Assembly: GCF_000259195.1 (NCBI RefSeq)
Contig: NZ_JH650757.1
Coordinates: 275,747-339,746 of the forward strand
DNA length: 64,000 bases
Direction: 5' to 3'
Origin: Pseudomonas donghuensis
GTDB lineage: Bacteria; Pseudomonadota; Gammaproteobacteria; Pseudomonadales; Pseudomonadaceae
Within the stretch, counting starts at the first letter, position 1, and the number at the start of each line of letters is the position of its first letter. Shown one piece after another: positions 11,179 to 19,565 of the stretch. The position numbers and the translations under genes were made by a program. The notes below the pieces were generated by a model. It worked only from the letters and a program-made list of their open reading frames with translations, did no database searches and was not told the origin of the DNA.

Positions 11179-12087
11179 CTAGAGCAGGTCCCGATCCCAG
11201 ATCGGTTCGGCGGTAAAGCGCTCGGCGAGAAAGTCGAGCATGCTGCGCAGGGTCGCCGGCATGTGTTTGCGTGAGGTGTACACGGCGTTGAGGTTCAGCT
11301 CCCGTGGCTTGGCCTGGGGTAACAGGCGAATCAGCTCACCACTGCGTAGGGCGTCGGCGGCCTGATAAGTCGGCAGCATCGCCACACCGGCGCCGGCCAA
11401 GGCCGCCCGTTGCAGGGTCATGGCTTCGTTGGCGCTGATGTTGCCCTGCACCGGCACCGACACCACCTCGCCCTCGACGTCGAAATGCCAGAGGCTGCGG
11501 CCGAAGTAGGAGTGGGTCAGGCAGTTGTGCTGGCTGAGCTCCTGCACGTGCTGCGGCGCCGGGTGCTGGCGCAGGTAGGCAGGGGATGCGCAGATCACCG
11601 AGCGGCATACGGTCAGGCGCCGGGCAATCAGGTTGGGGTCCAGGTCGTTGCTGGTGCGGATGGCCAGGTCGATGCGCTCATCCACCAGGTTCACCGTGCG
11701 GTCGAGCATCTGCAGGTCGATTTTTACCCCGGGGTAGCGTTTGACGTAGTCGGCCACCGCGTCCATCAGCTGCGCCTGGCCGAACGAAGTGCTGACGCTG
11801 ATGCGCAACTCGCCGCGCGGGGCATCGTTCGGGGTGCCGACGGCCGCTTGCAGGTCGCCGGCAAGCTCGAGCATCTGCCGGCAGCGTGGCAGGGTTTCCT
11901 GGCCGGCGGCGGTCAGGCTCAGGCGGCGCGTGGTGCGCTGCATCAGGCGTGCGCCAACCCAGTCCTCAAGCTCGGCCAGATAGCGCGAAACGACCGGGCG
12001 GGAAAGTTCCAGGTGGTCGGCGGCGGCCGATTGGCTACCCAGGTCGACCACGCTGACGAAGACTCGCATTGCTGTCAGACGATCCAT
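11179..12087 (-). CDS. LysR-family transcriptional regulator
   Basis: This 302-residue regulator has an N-terminal winged helix-turn-helix (about residues 3-62; SQSAAADHLELSRPVVSRYL) and a LysR substrate-binding domain (about 90-295; GELRISVSTSFGQAQLMDAV). ATG 12087 (MDRLTAMRVF) is the usual start; a GTG three codons earlier is less likely. It is divergent from the MBL-fold gene at 12193 with a 105-bp gap, so it probably controls that gene and the NAD(P)-binding gene after it. The effector is unknown. Confidence 0.9.
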   Translation of the reverse strand: MDRLTAMRVFVSVVDLGSQSAAADHLELSRPVVSRYLAELEDWVGARLMQRTTRRLSLTAAGQETLPRCRQMLELAGDLQAAVGTPNDAPRGELRISVSTSFGQAQLMDAVADYVKRYPGVKIDLQMLDRTVNLVDERIDLAIRTSNDLDPNLIARRLTVCRSVICASPAYLRQHPAPQHVQELSQHNCLTHSYFGRSLWHFDVEGEVVSVPVQGNISANEAMTLQRAALAGAGVAMLPTYQAADALRSGELIRLLPQAKPRELNLNAVYTSRKHMPATLRSMLDFLAERFTAEPIWDRDLL

Positions 12088-12192
12088 GATTTGCACGCTT
12101 TCAGAAACAAACTAATCCTAAGCATCGCATTTTTTGTGACGGATCGTGCAACTAAGCTGTTGTTCATCGCCCACTTCACAGGAATCGCCTTG

Positions 12193-13074
12193 ATGCCTCG
12201 TTCGTTCTCCCTGCGTCGCCTGCTGCTGGCTTTCGCCACCCTTGGGGCCATGGCCCAGGCTTCGGCCGCCGAACCGCTGAACCTGGATGTCTACAACCCG
12301 GGTACCAACGCCCTGTTCCCGGTCAGCTCAGTGATTGTCAGCGGCAAGCATGACGCCATCCTGGTCGATGCCCAGTTCGGCAAGGCGCAGGCTGAGCAGT
12401 TGCTGGCCAAACTGCAATCGAGCGGCAAGCAATTGACCACCATCTACATCAGCCACGGTGACCCGGACTACTACTTCGGCCTGCAGACCCTGACCGATGC
12501 TTATCCCAAGGCCAAGGTCGTGGCCTCGGCGGCAACCGTTGCCCATATCAAGCAGACCATGGACGGCAAGCTGGCCTATTGGGGCCCGCAGATGGGCGCC
12601 GATAAACCGGCGAAGCTGGTCGTGCCGCAGGTGTTGCAAGGCAATGAACTGAAGCTCGAAGGCCAGCGCCTGCAAGTGGTCGGCCTCGACGGCCCGCAGC
12701 CGGACCGCAGTTTTGTCTGGATTCCATCGATCAAGGCGGTGGTCGGTGGTGTGGTGGTCGCCGAGAACCTGCACGTGTGGATGGCCGACACGCAGTCGGC
12801 GCAATCGCACCAGGACTGGCTGGCGACCCTCACGCGGATCGAGCAGCTCAAGCCCGACACCGTGATCCCTGGCCATTACCTGGGCCAGAGCAGCCGTTCG
12901 CTCAAGGCGGTGCAGTTCACCGCAGACTATATCCGCGCCTTCGACGAAGAAACCGCCAAGGCGGGCAATGCCGCCGATCTGATCGCGGCAATGAAAAAAC
13001 GTTACCCGGACCTGGGTGAAGAGAGCTCGCTGGAGCTCAGCGCCAAGGTCGCCAAGGGCGAGATGAAGTGGTAA
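12193..13074 (+). CDS. Secreted MBL-fold protein with altered metal motif
   Basis: This 293-residue protein has a signal peptide (MPRSFSLRRLLLAFATLGAM then AQASA-AEP) and the metallo-beta-lactamase fold. The usual HxHxDH zinc motif is replaced: residues 87-93 read SHGDPDY, so His88 and Asp92 are kept, the second His is Asp90, and the final His is Tyr93. A late ligand candidate, His228 in IPGHYLG, is present. It may bind one metal or a different one. The much longer open frame upstream (from 11410) runs antisense through the LysR gene and is not coding. It probably shares an operon with the gene at 13105, under the divergent LysR regulator. The substrate is unknown. Confidence 0.85.
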   Translation: MPRSFSLRRLLLAFATLGAMAQASAAEPLNLDVYNPGTNALFPVSSVIVSGKHDAILVDAQFGKAQAEQLLAKLQSSGKQLTTIYISHGDPDYYFGLQTLTDAYPKAKVVASAATVAHIKQTMDGKLAYWGPQMGADKPAKLVVPQVLQGNELKLEGQRLQVVGLDGPQPDRSFVWIPSIKAVVGGVVVAENLHVWMADTQSAQSHQDWLATLTRIEQLKPDTVIPGHYLGQSSRSLKAVQFTADYIRAFDEETAKAGNAADLIAAMKKRYPDLGEESSLELSAKVAKGEMKW

Positions 13075-13104
13075 GCGTCATTCAATCCTGACTGGAGATT
13101 TCCC

Positions 13105-13719
13105 ATGAGCAAGATCGCAATCATCGGTGCTACCGGCCGTGCTGGTAGCCAGTTGCTGGAAGAAGCCCTGCGCCGCGGCCATCGCGTTACCGCCATTGCC
13201 CGCGACATCTCGAAACTGCAGGGGCGCGAAGGGGTGAACGCCGTAGCGCTGGACGTCAGCGACGCCGCCGCCCTGGAACAGGCCGTCGCGGGGCATGACG
13301 TGGTGCTCAGCGCCGCGCACTTTTCCAGCATCAAACCGCAGGCCATCATCGAGCCGGTGAAGCGTGCCGGGGTCAAGCGCCTGTTGGTGGTGGGCGGGGC
13401 GGGCAGCCTGCTGCTGCCGTCGGGGCACAAGGTCATCGACAGCCCGGATTTTCCCGAGGCCTACAAGGCTGAAGCTACCGCCGGTGGTCACTACCTCGAC
13501 ATCCTGCGCCAGGAAAAGGAACTGGACTGGACCTTCCTGTCACCTTCGGCCGAATTCGTCGAAGGTGCCCGCAGCGGCGCTTACAAATTGGGCAAGGATC
13601 ACCTGTTGATCGGTGCCGATGGCAAGAGCTGGATCAGCTTTGCCGACTACGCCATTGCCATGCTCGATGAAGTGGAGACGCCGGCGCACTCGCGCCAGCG
13701 TTTCACGGTCGGTTACTGA
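13105..13719 (+). CDS. NAD(P)-binding NmrA/YwnB-like oxidoreductase
   Basis: This 204-residue single-domain Rossmann protein has the nucleotide motif IAIIGATGRAGSQLLEEAL at residues 4-22, with the GATGxxG form typical of atypical short-chain dehydrogenases of the NAD(P)H-binding family (PF13460). The middle VVLSAAHFSS and LLVVGGAGSLL are the usual strand-4 and strand-5 regions. Length and shape match YwnB-type proteins annotated as NADH-flavin reductases, but no activity can be read from sequence. It lies 30 bases after the MBL gene, preceded by TGGAGA, and overlaps the convergent LysR gene by 7 bases. Confidence 0.85.
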   Translation: MSKIAIIGATGRAGSQLLEEALRRGHRVTAIARDISKLQGREGVNAVALDVSDAAALEQAVAGHDVVLSAAHFSSIKPQAIIEPVKRAGVKRLLVVGGAGSLLLPSGHKVIDSPDFPEAYKAEATAGGHYLDILRQEKELDWTFLSPSAEFVEGARSGAYKLGKDHLLIGADGKSWISFADYAIAMLDEVETPAHSRQRFTVGY

Positions 13720-14594
13720 GGGGCCTGGGCCTGCTCGCACAACCACGCGAGCAGCTCCAGCAACGCCGCTGAAGCCGAGCCTTGTGGCCGCACAAGGTAA
13801 TAGGCCTGGCCGGTGCTGACCTTGAGCGGGAACGGCGTCACCAGCCGCCCGCACTTGAGGTCATCAGCGATCAGCGACCAGTCGCCGATGGCCACACCGG
13901 TACCCTGGGAAGCCATCGACATGGCCATGTCCAGGGTTTCGAAATGCTGGCCCTTGCCTTGCCGGGGCAGGCTCGCCCCGGCGGCATCGAACCAGGCATG
14001 CCAGTCGCGTTGATCGCGAGTCGGGTGCAGGAGCATGTGCAGGTCCAGATCCGCGACCTGCTGCAAGGGCAGGGCGCCGTTCAGCAGTTGCGGCGCGCAC
14101 ACCGGCGTCAGTTGTTCATCGAACAGCTTCAGGGTCTGCAGGCCATGGTTGGGCCGGGCGCCATAGACCACCGCCGCGTCGAACACTTCCCGACGAAAAT
14201 CCACCCCATGCTGCACCGTGGTGGTCAGCTCCACCGGCACATCCGGGCGCAGCGCCTGCCATTCCATCAGGCGCGGCAGCAGCCAGCGCATCACGCAGGT
14301 CGGTGCCTTGAGCTGCAAGGTGGTGCTACGCGCACCCACCTGCTGCACCCCTTCCTCGATCAAGGTGAACACCTGCTGCACCCGCGGCAGCCAGTCCTGG
14401 CCTTCGCGGGTCAGGCTCAGGCCACGGGCCTGGCGCAGAAACAGCGGATAACCGAGGTGGTCCTCCAGCCCGGCAATTTGCCGGCTCACCGCGCCTTGGG
14501 TGATGTGCAGCAGTTGCGCGGCGCGGGTGAAGTTGCAGCACTGGGCGGTGACTAGAAAGGTGTGCAGGGCAGGCAGTGGAGGCAGGCGTTTCAT
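13713..14594 (-). CDS. LysR-family regulator, GcvA-like
   Basis: This 293-residue LysR protein begins MKRLPPLPALHTFLVTAQCC with a helix-turn-helix at about residues 18-45 (FTRAAQLLHITQGAVSRQI), the GcvA/AmpR-like version. The effector domain covers about 90-290. It is divergent from the decarboxylase/aldehyde dehydrogenase pair at 14708 across 113 bp, so it is the likely regulator of that operon. Its end overlaps the convergent gene at 13719. Confidence 0.9.
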   Translation of the reverse strand: MKRLPPLPALHTFLVTAQCCNFTRAAQLLHITQGAVSRQIAGLEDHLGYPLFLRQARGLSLTREGQDWLPRVQQVFTLIEEGVQQVGARSTTLQLKAPTCVMRWLLPRLMEWQALRPDVPVELTTTVQHGVDFRREVFDAAVVYGARPNHGLQTLKLFDEQLTPVCAPQLLNGALPLQQVADLDLHMLLHPTRDQRDWHAWFDAAGASLPRQGKGQHFETLDMAMSMASQGTGVAIGDWSLIADDLKCGRLVTPFPLKVSTGQAYYLVRPQGSASAALLELLAWLCEQAQAPQ

Positions 14595-14707
14595 CGGCTT
14601 GAGCCATGATTTGAGAACATGGCTAGTATGAGCTTTTTTGCATTGTGCAGGTAGCTGTCGGGCGGTCCAATACAGCCTGTTTCCCGAACAATGACAGGCA
14701 GACGATC

Positions 14708-16345
14708 ATGGCGACTTGCGGCGAAGTACTGGTCAAACTCCTTGAAGGCTATGGCGTAGACCATGTCTTTGGCATTCCCGGCGTGCATACAGTGGAACTC
14801 TATCGCGGGCTGGCAAGCTCGCGCATCCGGCACATCACCCCGCGCCATGAGCAAGGCGCCGGCTTCATGGCTGACGGCTATGCGCGTACCCGTGGCAAGC
14901 CAGGCGTGTGCTTTATTATCACCGGCCCGGGCATGACCAACATCACCACCGCCATGGGCCAGGCCTATGCTGATTCGATTCCGATGCTGGTGATCTCCAG
15001 CGTGCAGTCGCGCGACCAGTTGGGCGGCGGGCGCGGCAAACTGCATGAGTTGCCGGCGCAGAGCAACCTGGTGGCCGGTGTAGCTGCGTTTTCCCACACC
15101 CTGATGAGCGCCGATGACCTGCCGTCGGTACTGGCCCGTGCCTTTGCCGTGTTCGACGGCGCGCGTCCGCGCCCGGTGCATATCGAAATTCCGCTGGACG
15201 TGCTGATCGAGGACGCCGATCACCTGCTGGCCTGCGCCCCGGTGCGTATCGCCCGCGCCGGGGCCGCCCCCGCGCCAGTGGCACAAATGGCCGCCATGCT
15301 GGCGGCTGCCCGCCGGCCGCTGATCCTCGCCGGTGGTGGCGCCATCGAGGCCAGCGCCGCGTTGACCCGCCTGGCCGAGTACCTGCAGGCGCCGGTAGCG
15401 CTGACTATCAATGCCAAGGGTGTGCTGCCGGCCTGCCACCCGCTGCAGATCGGCTCGACCCAGTCGCTGGTGGCCACCCGTGCCCTGGTCGCCGAGGCCG
15501 ATGTGGTGCTGGCGATCGGTACCGAGCTTGCCGAGACCGACTACGACGTGACCTTCAAGGGCGGCTTCGAGATCCCGGGCGAGCTGCTGCGCATCGATAT
15601 CGACCCCGACCAGACCGTGCGCAACTATCCGCCGAAAGTCGCCCTGGTTGCCGATTCGACCCTCGCCACCCAGGCCTTGCTGGTGGCCCTGGCCGAGCAA
15701 CCGGCACCAGTGCGCGGCGCCGAGTGGGGCGCGGCCCGTGCCGCGCGCTTGCGTGGAGTGCTGGAGGCCGATCGCGACCTGCCGATGCGCAGCCAGACGC
15801 GCATGCTCACCACCCTTGTCGAAACCCTGACGGGTGCCGTGCTGGTCGGTGATTCGACGCAACCGGTGTACACCGGCAACCTGACCCTGGACATGGACCA
15901 GCCGCGGCGCTGGTTCAACGCTTCGACCGGTTATGGCACCCTGGGGTACGCGCTGCCGGCGGCCATGGGCGCCTGGTTGGGCAGCGCTGAAGCGCCGGCC
16001 GATCGCGCGCCGGTGGTGTGCCTGATCGGCGACGGCGGTTTGCAATTCACCCTGCCGGAACTGGCCAGTGCCCGCGAGGCGCAGGTGCCGCTGATCGTGC
16101 TGCTGTGGAACAACCAGGGCTACGAAGAGATCAAGCGCTACATGGTCAACCGCGCCATCGAGCCGGTCGGCGTCGACATCTACACCCCTGATTTCATCGG
16201 CGTGGCCAAGGCCCTGGGCTGCAGCGCCGAGTCGGTCGGCGATGTCGCACAACTGCGCGAAGCATTGCGCCAGGCGTGCGATCGCCAAGGCCCGAGCCTG
16301 ATCGAAATCGACCAGGCCACCTGGATGCGGGCGGTGCCCGCATGA
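14708..16345 (+). CDS. ThDP-dependent 2-oxoacid decarboxylase (AruI-like)
   Basis: This 545-residue thiamine-diphosphate enzyme resembles 5-guanidino-2-oxopentanoate decarboxylase (AruI) of the arginine transaminase route, which makes 4-guanidinobutyraldehyde. It has the N-terminal Pyr domain with catalytic Glu48 (TPRHEQGAGFMADGYAR), the central domain, and the C-terminal PP domain with the ThDP motif GDGGLQFTLPELASA ending in LLWNN. Acetolactate synthase is less likely: there is no small subunit nearby. The paired aldehyde dehydrogenase, overlapping by 4 bases, would oxidise the aldehyde product. ATG 14708 is the conserved start (MATCGEVLVKLLEGYGV). The exact substrate is inferred; the pair could act on another 2-oxoacid. 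Confidence 0.8.
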   Translation: MATCGEVLVKLLEGYGVDHVFGIPGVHTVELYRGLASSRIRHITPRHEQGAGFMADGYARTRGKPGVCFIITGPGMTNITTAMGQAYADSIPMLVISSVQSRDQLGGGRGKLHELPAQSNLVAGVAAFSHTLMSADDLPSVLARAFAVFDGARPRPVHIEIPLDVLIEDADHLLACAPVRIARAGAAPAPVAQMAAMLAAARRPLILAGGGAIEASAALTRLAEYLQAPVALTINAKGVLPACHPLQIGSTQSLVATRALVAEADVVLAIGTELAETDYDVTFKGGFEIPGELLRIDIDPDQTVRNYPPKVALVADSTLATQALLVALAEQPAPVRGAEWGAARAARLRGVLEADRDLPMRSQTRMLTTLVETLTGAVLVGDSTQPVYTGNLTLDMDQPRRWFNASTGYGTLGYALPAAMGAWLGSAEAPADRAPVVCLIGDGGLQFTLPELASAREAQVPLIVLLWNNQGYEEIKRYMVNRAIEPVGVDIYTPDFIGVAKALGCSAESVGDVAQLREALRQACDRQGPSLIEIDQATWMRAVPA

Positions 16346-17775
16346 TCAAGCTGCCTGGTGTCTATATCGAAGGTGTCTGGCAGCATGGCCCCCAGGTGCT
16401 GACGGTGATCAACCCGAGCAATGAACAGGTGTTGGCCGAGGTAGCCGGTGGCGACGCGGCGGCGGTCGAGCGGGCGACGCTGGTGGCCCGCGCGGCATTT
16501 GTTCAATGGTCTACGTCCAGCGGGCCGACCCGTGCGGCCATCCTGCGGGCCATTGCCGAGGGCGTCGAAGCGCGCCGCGAGCGCCTGGTGCAGTTGCAAG
16601 CGAGCAACAATGGCAAGCCGCTGGCTGAAGCCCACATCGATGTCGATGATGTCGTCGCCACCTTCCGTTATTACGCGGAGCTGGCGGACAACCTCGGGCG
16701 CGATCGCTCGGTGGCGCTGCCCAGCGAGGATTTTGTCGCCCGGGTGCGCCGCGAGCCGTGCGGGGTGGTGGGTCTGATCGTGCCGTGGAACTTCCCCATG
16801 GTCACCACCGCCTGGAAGCTCGCGCCGGCCCTGGCGGCAGGCTGCTGCGTGGTGCTCAAGCCTTCGGAAATCACGCCATTGGCCGAGCTGGAACTGGCGG
16901 CGATCATCGCCGAAGCGGGGCTGCCGGACGGGGTGTTCAACCTGGTCTGTGGTACCGGGCAGGCAGTGGGCGCGCCGTTGGCGGCCGATCCGCGAATTGC
17001 CAAGATTTCCTTCACCGGCAGCAATGCGGTAGGGGTGCAGGTCATGCAGCGCGCGGCGCAGACGATCAAGGGCGTGAGCCTGGAACTGGGCGGCAAGTCG
17101 TCGTTGCTGGTGCTGGACGACGCCGACCTTGAGCTTGCGGTGGAGCTGGCCTGCCTGGGCGGTTTCTTCAATGCCGGGCAGATGTGTTCGGCCACCAGCC
17201 GGGTACTGGTCGCCCAAGCCCTGTACCCGGCATTTATCGATGCGCTGAAGGCCCGGGCCGAAGCGATCCGCGTGGGCGAGCCGTTCAGCGGCGAAAGCGA
17301 AATGGGCCCGTTGGTCAATCAGGCTCAGTACCAGCGGGTACAAGCGCATATTGCGGCGGGCCTGCAAGCGGGTGCGCAGCTGCTCTGTGGTGGCTCACGG
17401 CCGGCAGAGCTGCCTTGTGGTTATTTCGTCAGCCCCACGGTGTTTACCGAGGTGCCGTTGGACAGTGCTCTGTGGCGTGAGGAGATCTTCGGTCCGGTGC
17501 TGTGCGTACGTGCGTTTGCCACTGAAGCCGAGGCGCTGGCACTGGCCAATGACACTGAGTTCGGCCTGGTGGCCAGCGTGCTCAGCCGTGATTTGCAAGC
17601 CGCCGAGCGGATTGCCAATGCCTTGCAGGCGGGGGTGGTGTGGATCAACGCACCGCAGGTGATCTTCCCGCAGACGGCCTGGGGTGGGTACAAACAGAGC
17701 AGCCTGGGTCGGGAGCTGGGACCTTGGGGCTTGAGTGCGTTTCAGGAGATCAAGCACGTGGTCAGGGCGGTGTAG
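16342..17775 (+). CDS. NAD(P)-dependent aldehyde dehydrogenase
   Basis: This 477-residue ALDH-superfamily enzyme has all catalytic elements: Asn150 in VPWNFPM, the cofactor motif FTGSNAVG at residues 224-231, general base Glu248 in LELGGKS, and nucleophile Cys282 in GQMCSATSR. The sequence is closest in feel to betaine or gamma-aminobutyraldehyde dehydrogenases. Its ATG overlaps the upstream decarboxylase stop (ATGA), so the two are co-translated. If the decarboxylase is AruI-like, this enzyme would convert 4-guanidinobutyraldehyde to 4-guanidinobutyrate. A REP pair follows the stop. Confidence 0.9.
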   Translation: MIKLPGVYIEGVWQHGPQVLTVINPSNEQVLAEVAGGDAAAVERATLVARAAFVQWSTSSGPTRAAILRAIAEGVEARRERLVQLQASNNGKPLAEAHIDVDDVVATFRYYAELADNLGRDRSVALPSEDFVARVRREPCGVVGLIVPWNFPMVTTAWKLAPALAAGCCVVLKPSEITPLAELELAAIIAEAGLPDGVFNLVCGTGQAVGAPLAADPRIAKISFTGSNAVGVQVMQRAAQTIKGVSLELGGKSSLLVLDDADLELAVELACLGGFFNAGQMCSATSRVLVAQALYPAFIDALKARAEAIRVGEPFSGESEMGPLVNQAQYQRVQAHIAAGLQAGAQLLCGGSRPAELPCGYFVSPTVFTEVPLDSALWREEIFGPVLCVRAFATEAEALALANDTEFGLVASVLSRDLQAAERIANALQAGVVWINAPQVIFPQTAWGGYKQSSLGRELGPWGLSAFQEIKHVVRAV

Positions 17776-17780
17776 GCCTC

Positions 17781-17847
17781 ATCGCGGGTCAAGCCCGCTC
17801 CCACAGGTTCGATGCTATGCCCTGTGGGAGCGGGCTTGACCCGCGAT
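17781..17847. repeat. Inverted pair of REP elements
   Basis: Two perfect 26-base inverted copies (17781-17806 and 17822-17847) flank a 15-base loop. The core is GGGTCAAGCCCGCTC. It lies between the convergent aldehyde dehydrogenase and AraC genes, where such a hairpin can also stop transcription and protect 3' ends. It shares its sequence with the copies at 31256 and 63625. Confidence 0.9.
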
Positions 17848-17853
17848 AGCTAT

Positions 17854-18783
17854 CTAGAGCGCACTGCGCAACCTGGCCAAATCCCGCACCGGCGGCGCCC
17901 CATACAAGCGGCTGTACTCCCGGCTGAACTGCGACGGGCTTTCATAGCCCACCCGATAGCCCGCCACCGCTGCTTCAAGCCCGTCGTTGAGCATCAGCCG
18001 CCGCGCTTCCTGCAGGCGCAACTGCTTCTGGTACTGCAACGGGCTCATTGAGGTCACTGCCTTGAAGCGGTGATGCAGGGTCGAGGTACTGAGGTTGACC
18101 TCGCGCGCCAGGTCATCAATGCGCAGCGGCCGATGAAAGTGCTGGTTGAGCCATTCGATGGCCTGGCACACCCGGTGGGTCTGGCTGTTGGCCATGGCAA
18201 TTTCGTACAGCCGGTAACCCTGCGGGCCGCGTAGCAACCGATAGAGAATCTCGCGCTGGATCAGCGGTGCGAGGATCGGGATGTCCTTCGGCGAGTCGAG
18301 CAGGCGAATCAGGCGCAGCAGGGCATCGAGCAACAGCGGGTCGGTACGCTCCACATACAGCCCACGGCCCGACGGCAAAGCCGGCACACCGAGGGGGCCG
18401 GCATCGGCCAGCAGGTTGTTGATCTGCGCCGGGTCGATGTTCAGGCGTACGCCCAGGCTGGGGTTTTCCGGGCTGGCCTCCAGCAATACGCCACTGATCG
18501 GCAGCGCCACCGACACCACCATGTAATGCAGCGGGTCGTAGACATAGCGCTCGTCACCCAGGCATACCTCCTTGCTGCCATGGGCCAGGATGCACAACGC
18601 AGGCTCCGCCAGGGCGGGCATCGAGCGCACGCTTTCTTCATAGCGCACCAGAAACAGGTCCTCGACCGCCGACTCGACGCCAGACTGACGGGGGGCGTGG
18701 TGCTGGATGAGGTCGGCCAGCTCCTGGCGCTGTTGCTCCAGGGCGGGGTCGAGGATCAGGCGGTCAGGGTCGATGGCGGGCAT
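17854..18783 (-). CDS. AraC-family regulator with AraC_N domain
   Basis: This 309-residue protein has the N-terminal cupin-like AraC_N domain (about residues 25-180) and a C-terminal AraC double helix-turn-helix (about 205-300: LRIDDLAREVNLSTSTLHHR, then VGYESPSQFSREYSRLYG). Regulators of this class often sit beside a small oxidoreductase gene that they activate. The nearest divergent candidate is the ABM monooxygenase at 18987. The inducer is unknown. Confidence 0.9.
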   Translation of the reverse strand: MPAIDPDRLILDPALEQQRQELADLIQHHAPRQSGVESAVEDLFLVRYEESVRSMPALAEPALCILAHGSKEVCLGDERYVYDPLHYMVVSVALPISGVLLEASPENPSLGVRLNIDPAQINNLLADAGPLGVPALPSGRGLYVERTDPLLLDALLRLIRLLDSPKDIPILAPLIQREILYRLLRGPQGYRLYEIAMANSQTHRVCQAIEWLNQHFHRPLRIDDLAREVNLSTSTLHHRFKAVTSMSPLQYQKQLRLQEARRLMLNDGLEAAVAGYRVGYESPSQFSREYSRLYGAPPVRDLARLRSAL

Positions 18784-18856
18784 GGGGACGATTCCAGGGA
18801 GAACGACTGCAGGATAGGTTTGTGCAAGCCACGGCGCTAGTCGAAAGCTGCCGCCC

Positions 18857-18895
18857 GCTTGCCTGATCCTGCAGGGCGCGCAGGATCAGGCAAGC
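18857..18895. promoter_or_regulatory. Perfect 16-bp inverted repeat between AraC and ABM genes
   Basis: Arms GCTTGCCTGATCCTGC (18857-18872) and its exact reverse complement (18880-18895) enclose a 7-base loop. It lies 73 bases upstream of the AraC start and 91 bases upstream of the ABM gene start. It has no T-run, so a simple terminator is unlikely, and it is not REP sequence. It may be an operator or an RNA structure. Confidence 0.6.
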
Positions 18896-18986
18896 GCTCG
18901 ACAGGAATCGCCTAACCGCCGCGCGGGCGTGTGGCCTAACCTGTGCAGCCTGGCAATTTCATCTGGCTGCACATGGAGAAACGCTC

Positions 18987-19295
18987 ATGACCTCGACACA
19001 TTCGGTCACCCACCTCGCATTTATCCGGGCCAGCAGCGGTCGTTCAGAAGAACTCGGCGCGCGCCTGCGTGATCTGCTGGAACCGTCGCGCCAGGCTCCC
19101 GGCTGCCTGAAATTCAGCCTGCAACGCTCCCAGGCCGACGCCGACCTGTGGCTGCTCAGCGGTTTCTGGCGCGATCAGCAATCGATGAGCGGCTACTTCG
19201 CGTCACCGACTCTTGAGCTGTTCGGCGAGCTGGTGCAGGCGCGGGTAGTCGACAGCCTCGACCTGCATACCTTCGGCTCGCCTTGCGCAGGTTAG
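18987..19295 (+). CDS. ABM-domain monooxygenase-like protein
   Basis: This 102-residue protein fits the antibiotic biosynthesis monooxygenase (ABM/YgiN) dimeric alpha-beta barrel fold: FIRASSGRSEELGARLRDLL, then APGCLKFSLQRSQADADLWL, then FWRDQQSMSGYFASP. Members oxidise quinols or other small aromatics without a cofactor, or act as accessory proteins. The ATG has a good ribosome-binding site (GGAGAAACGCTC). It is divergent from the AraC regulator, which may control it. No substrate can be assigned. Confidence 0.8.
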   Translation: MTSTHSVTHLAFIRASSGRSEELGARLRDLLEPSRQAPGCLKFSLQRSQADADLWLLSGFWRDQQSMSGYFASPTLELFGELVQARVVDSLDLHTFGSPCAG

Positions 19296-19333
19296 AATGG
19301 CGGCTTCTGGCAATTGATGTGGACTCGAGGCAC

Positions 19334-19564
19334 ATGGCACGTAAAGAATTTTCCCGGTTCGAAGCAGTATCGGCAGCCGTACGCGGCGACGACGGCTACC
19401 ACGCCGCCATCGCCGTCAAAGGCCTGGGGGCCTCCGGGGCGCCGCGTTTTCACAAGGTCCTGGTAGAGCAGACCTTCAACACCGCCCTGGCTGCTGATGA
19501 AGCGGCCTGCGCCGAACTTGAGCGCCTGCAGGGCGTCGATGACGACGCCGAGCTGGTCTGGTAA
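19334..19564 (+). CDS. Small conserved-type hypothetical protein
   Basis: This is a 76-residue soluble protein starting at ATG 19334 behind a GAGG ribosome-binding site (MARKEFSRFEAVSAAVRGDD). It has no signal or membrane segment and is acidic towards its C-terminus (GVDDDAELVW). An upstream in-frame ATG at 19283 lies inside the preceding gene and has no ribosome-binding site. It sits 38 bases after the ABM gene and may be in its transcript. I do not recognise a family. Confidence 0.65.
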   Translation: MARKEFSRFEAVSAAVRGDDGYHAAIAVKGLGASGAPRFHKVLVEQTFNTALAADEAACAELERLQGVDDDAELVW

Positions 19565-19565
19565 C

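Noticed and set aside
11410..12192. Long N-terminal extension of the MBL-fold protein
   Set aside because: It runs antisense through the LysR gene. The signal peptide at 12193 marks the real start.
14591..16288. A 565-codon minus-strand frame opposite the decarboxylase gene
   Set aside because: No recognisable motif; the plus strand encodes a full ThDP enzyme with conserved cofactor residues.
14708..16345. Acetolactate synthase large subunit
   Set aside because: There is no regulatory small subunit next to it, and the pairing with an aldehyde dehydrogenase plus the AruI-like sequence argue for a 2-oxoacid decarboxylase.
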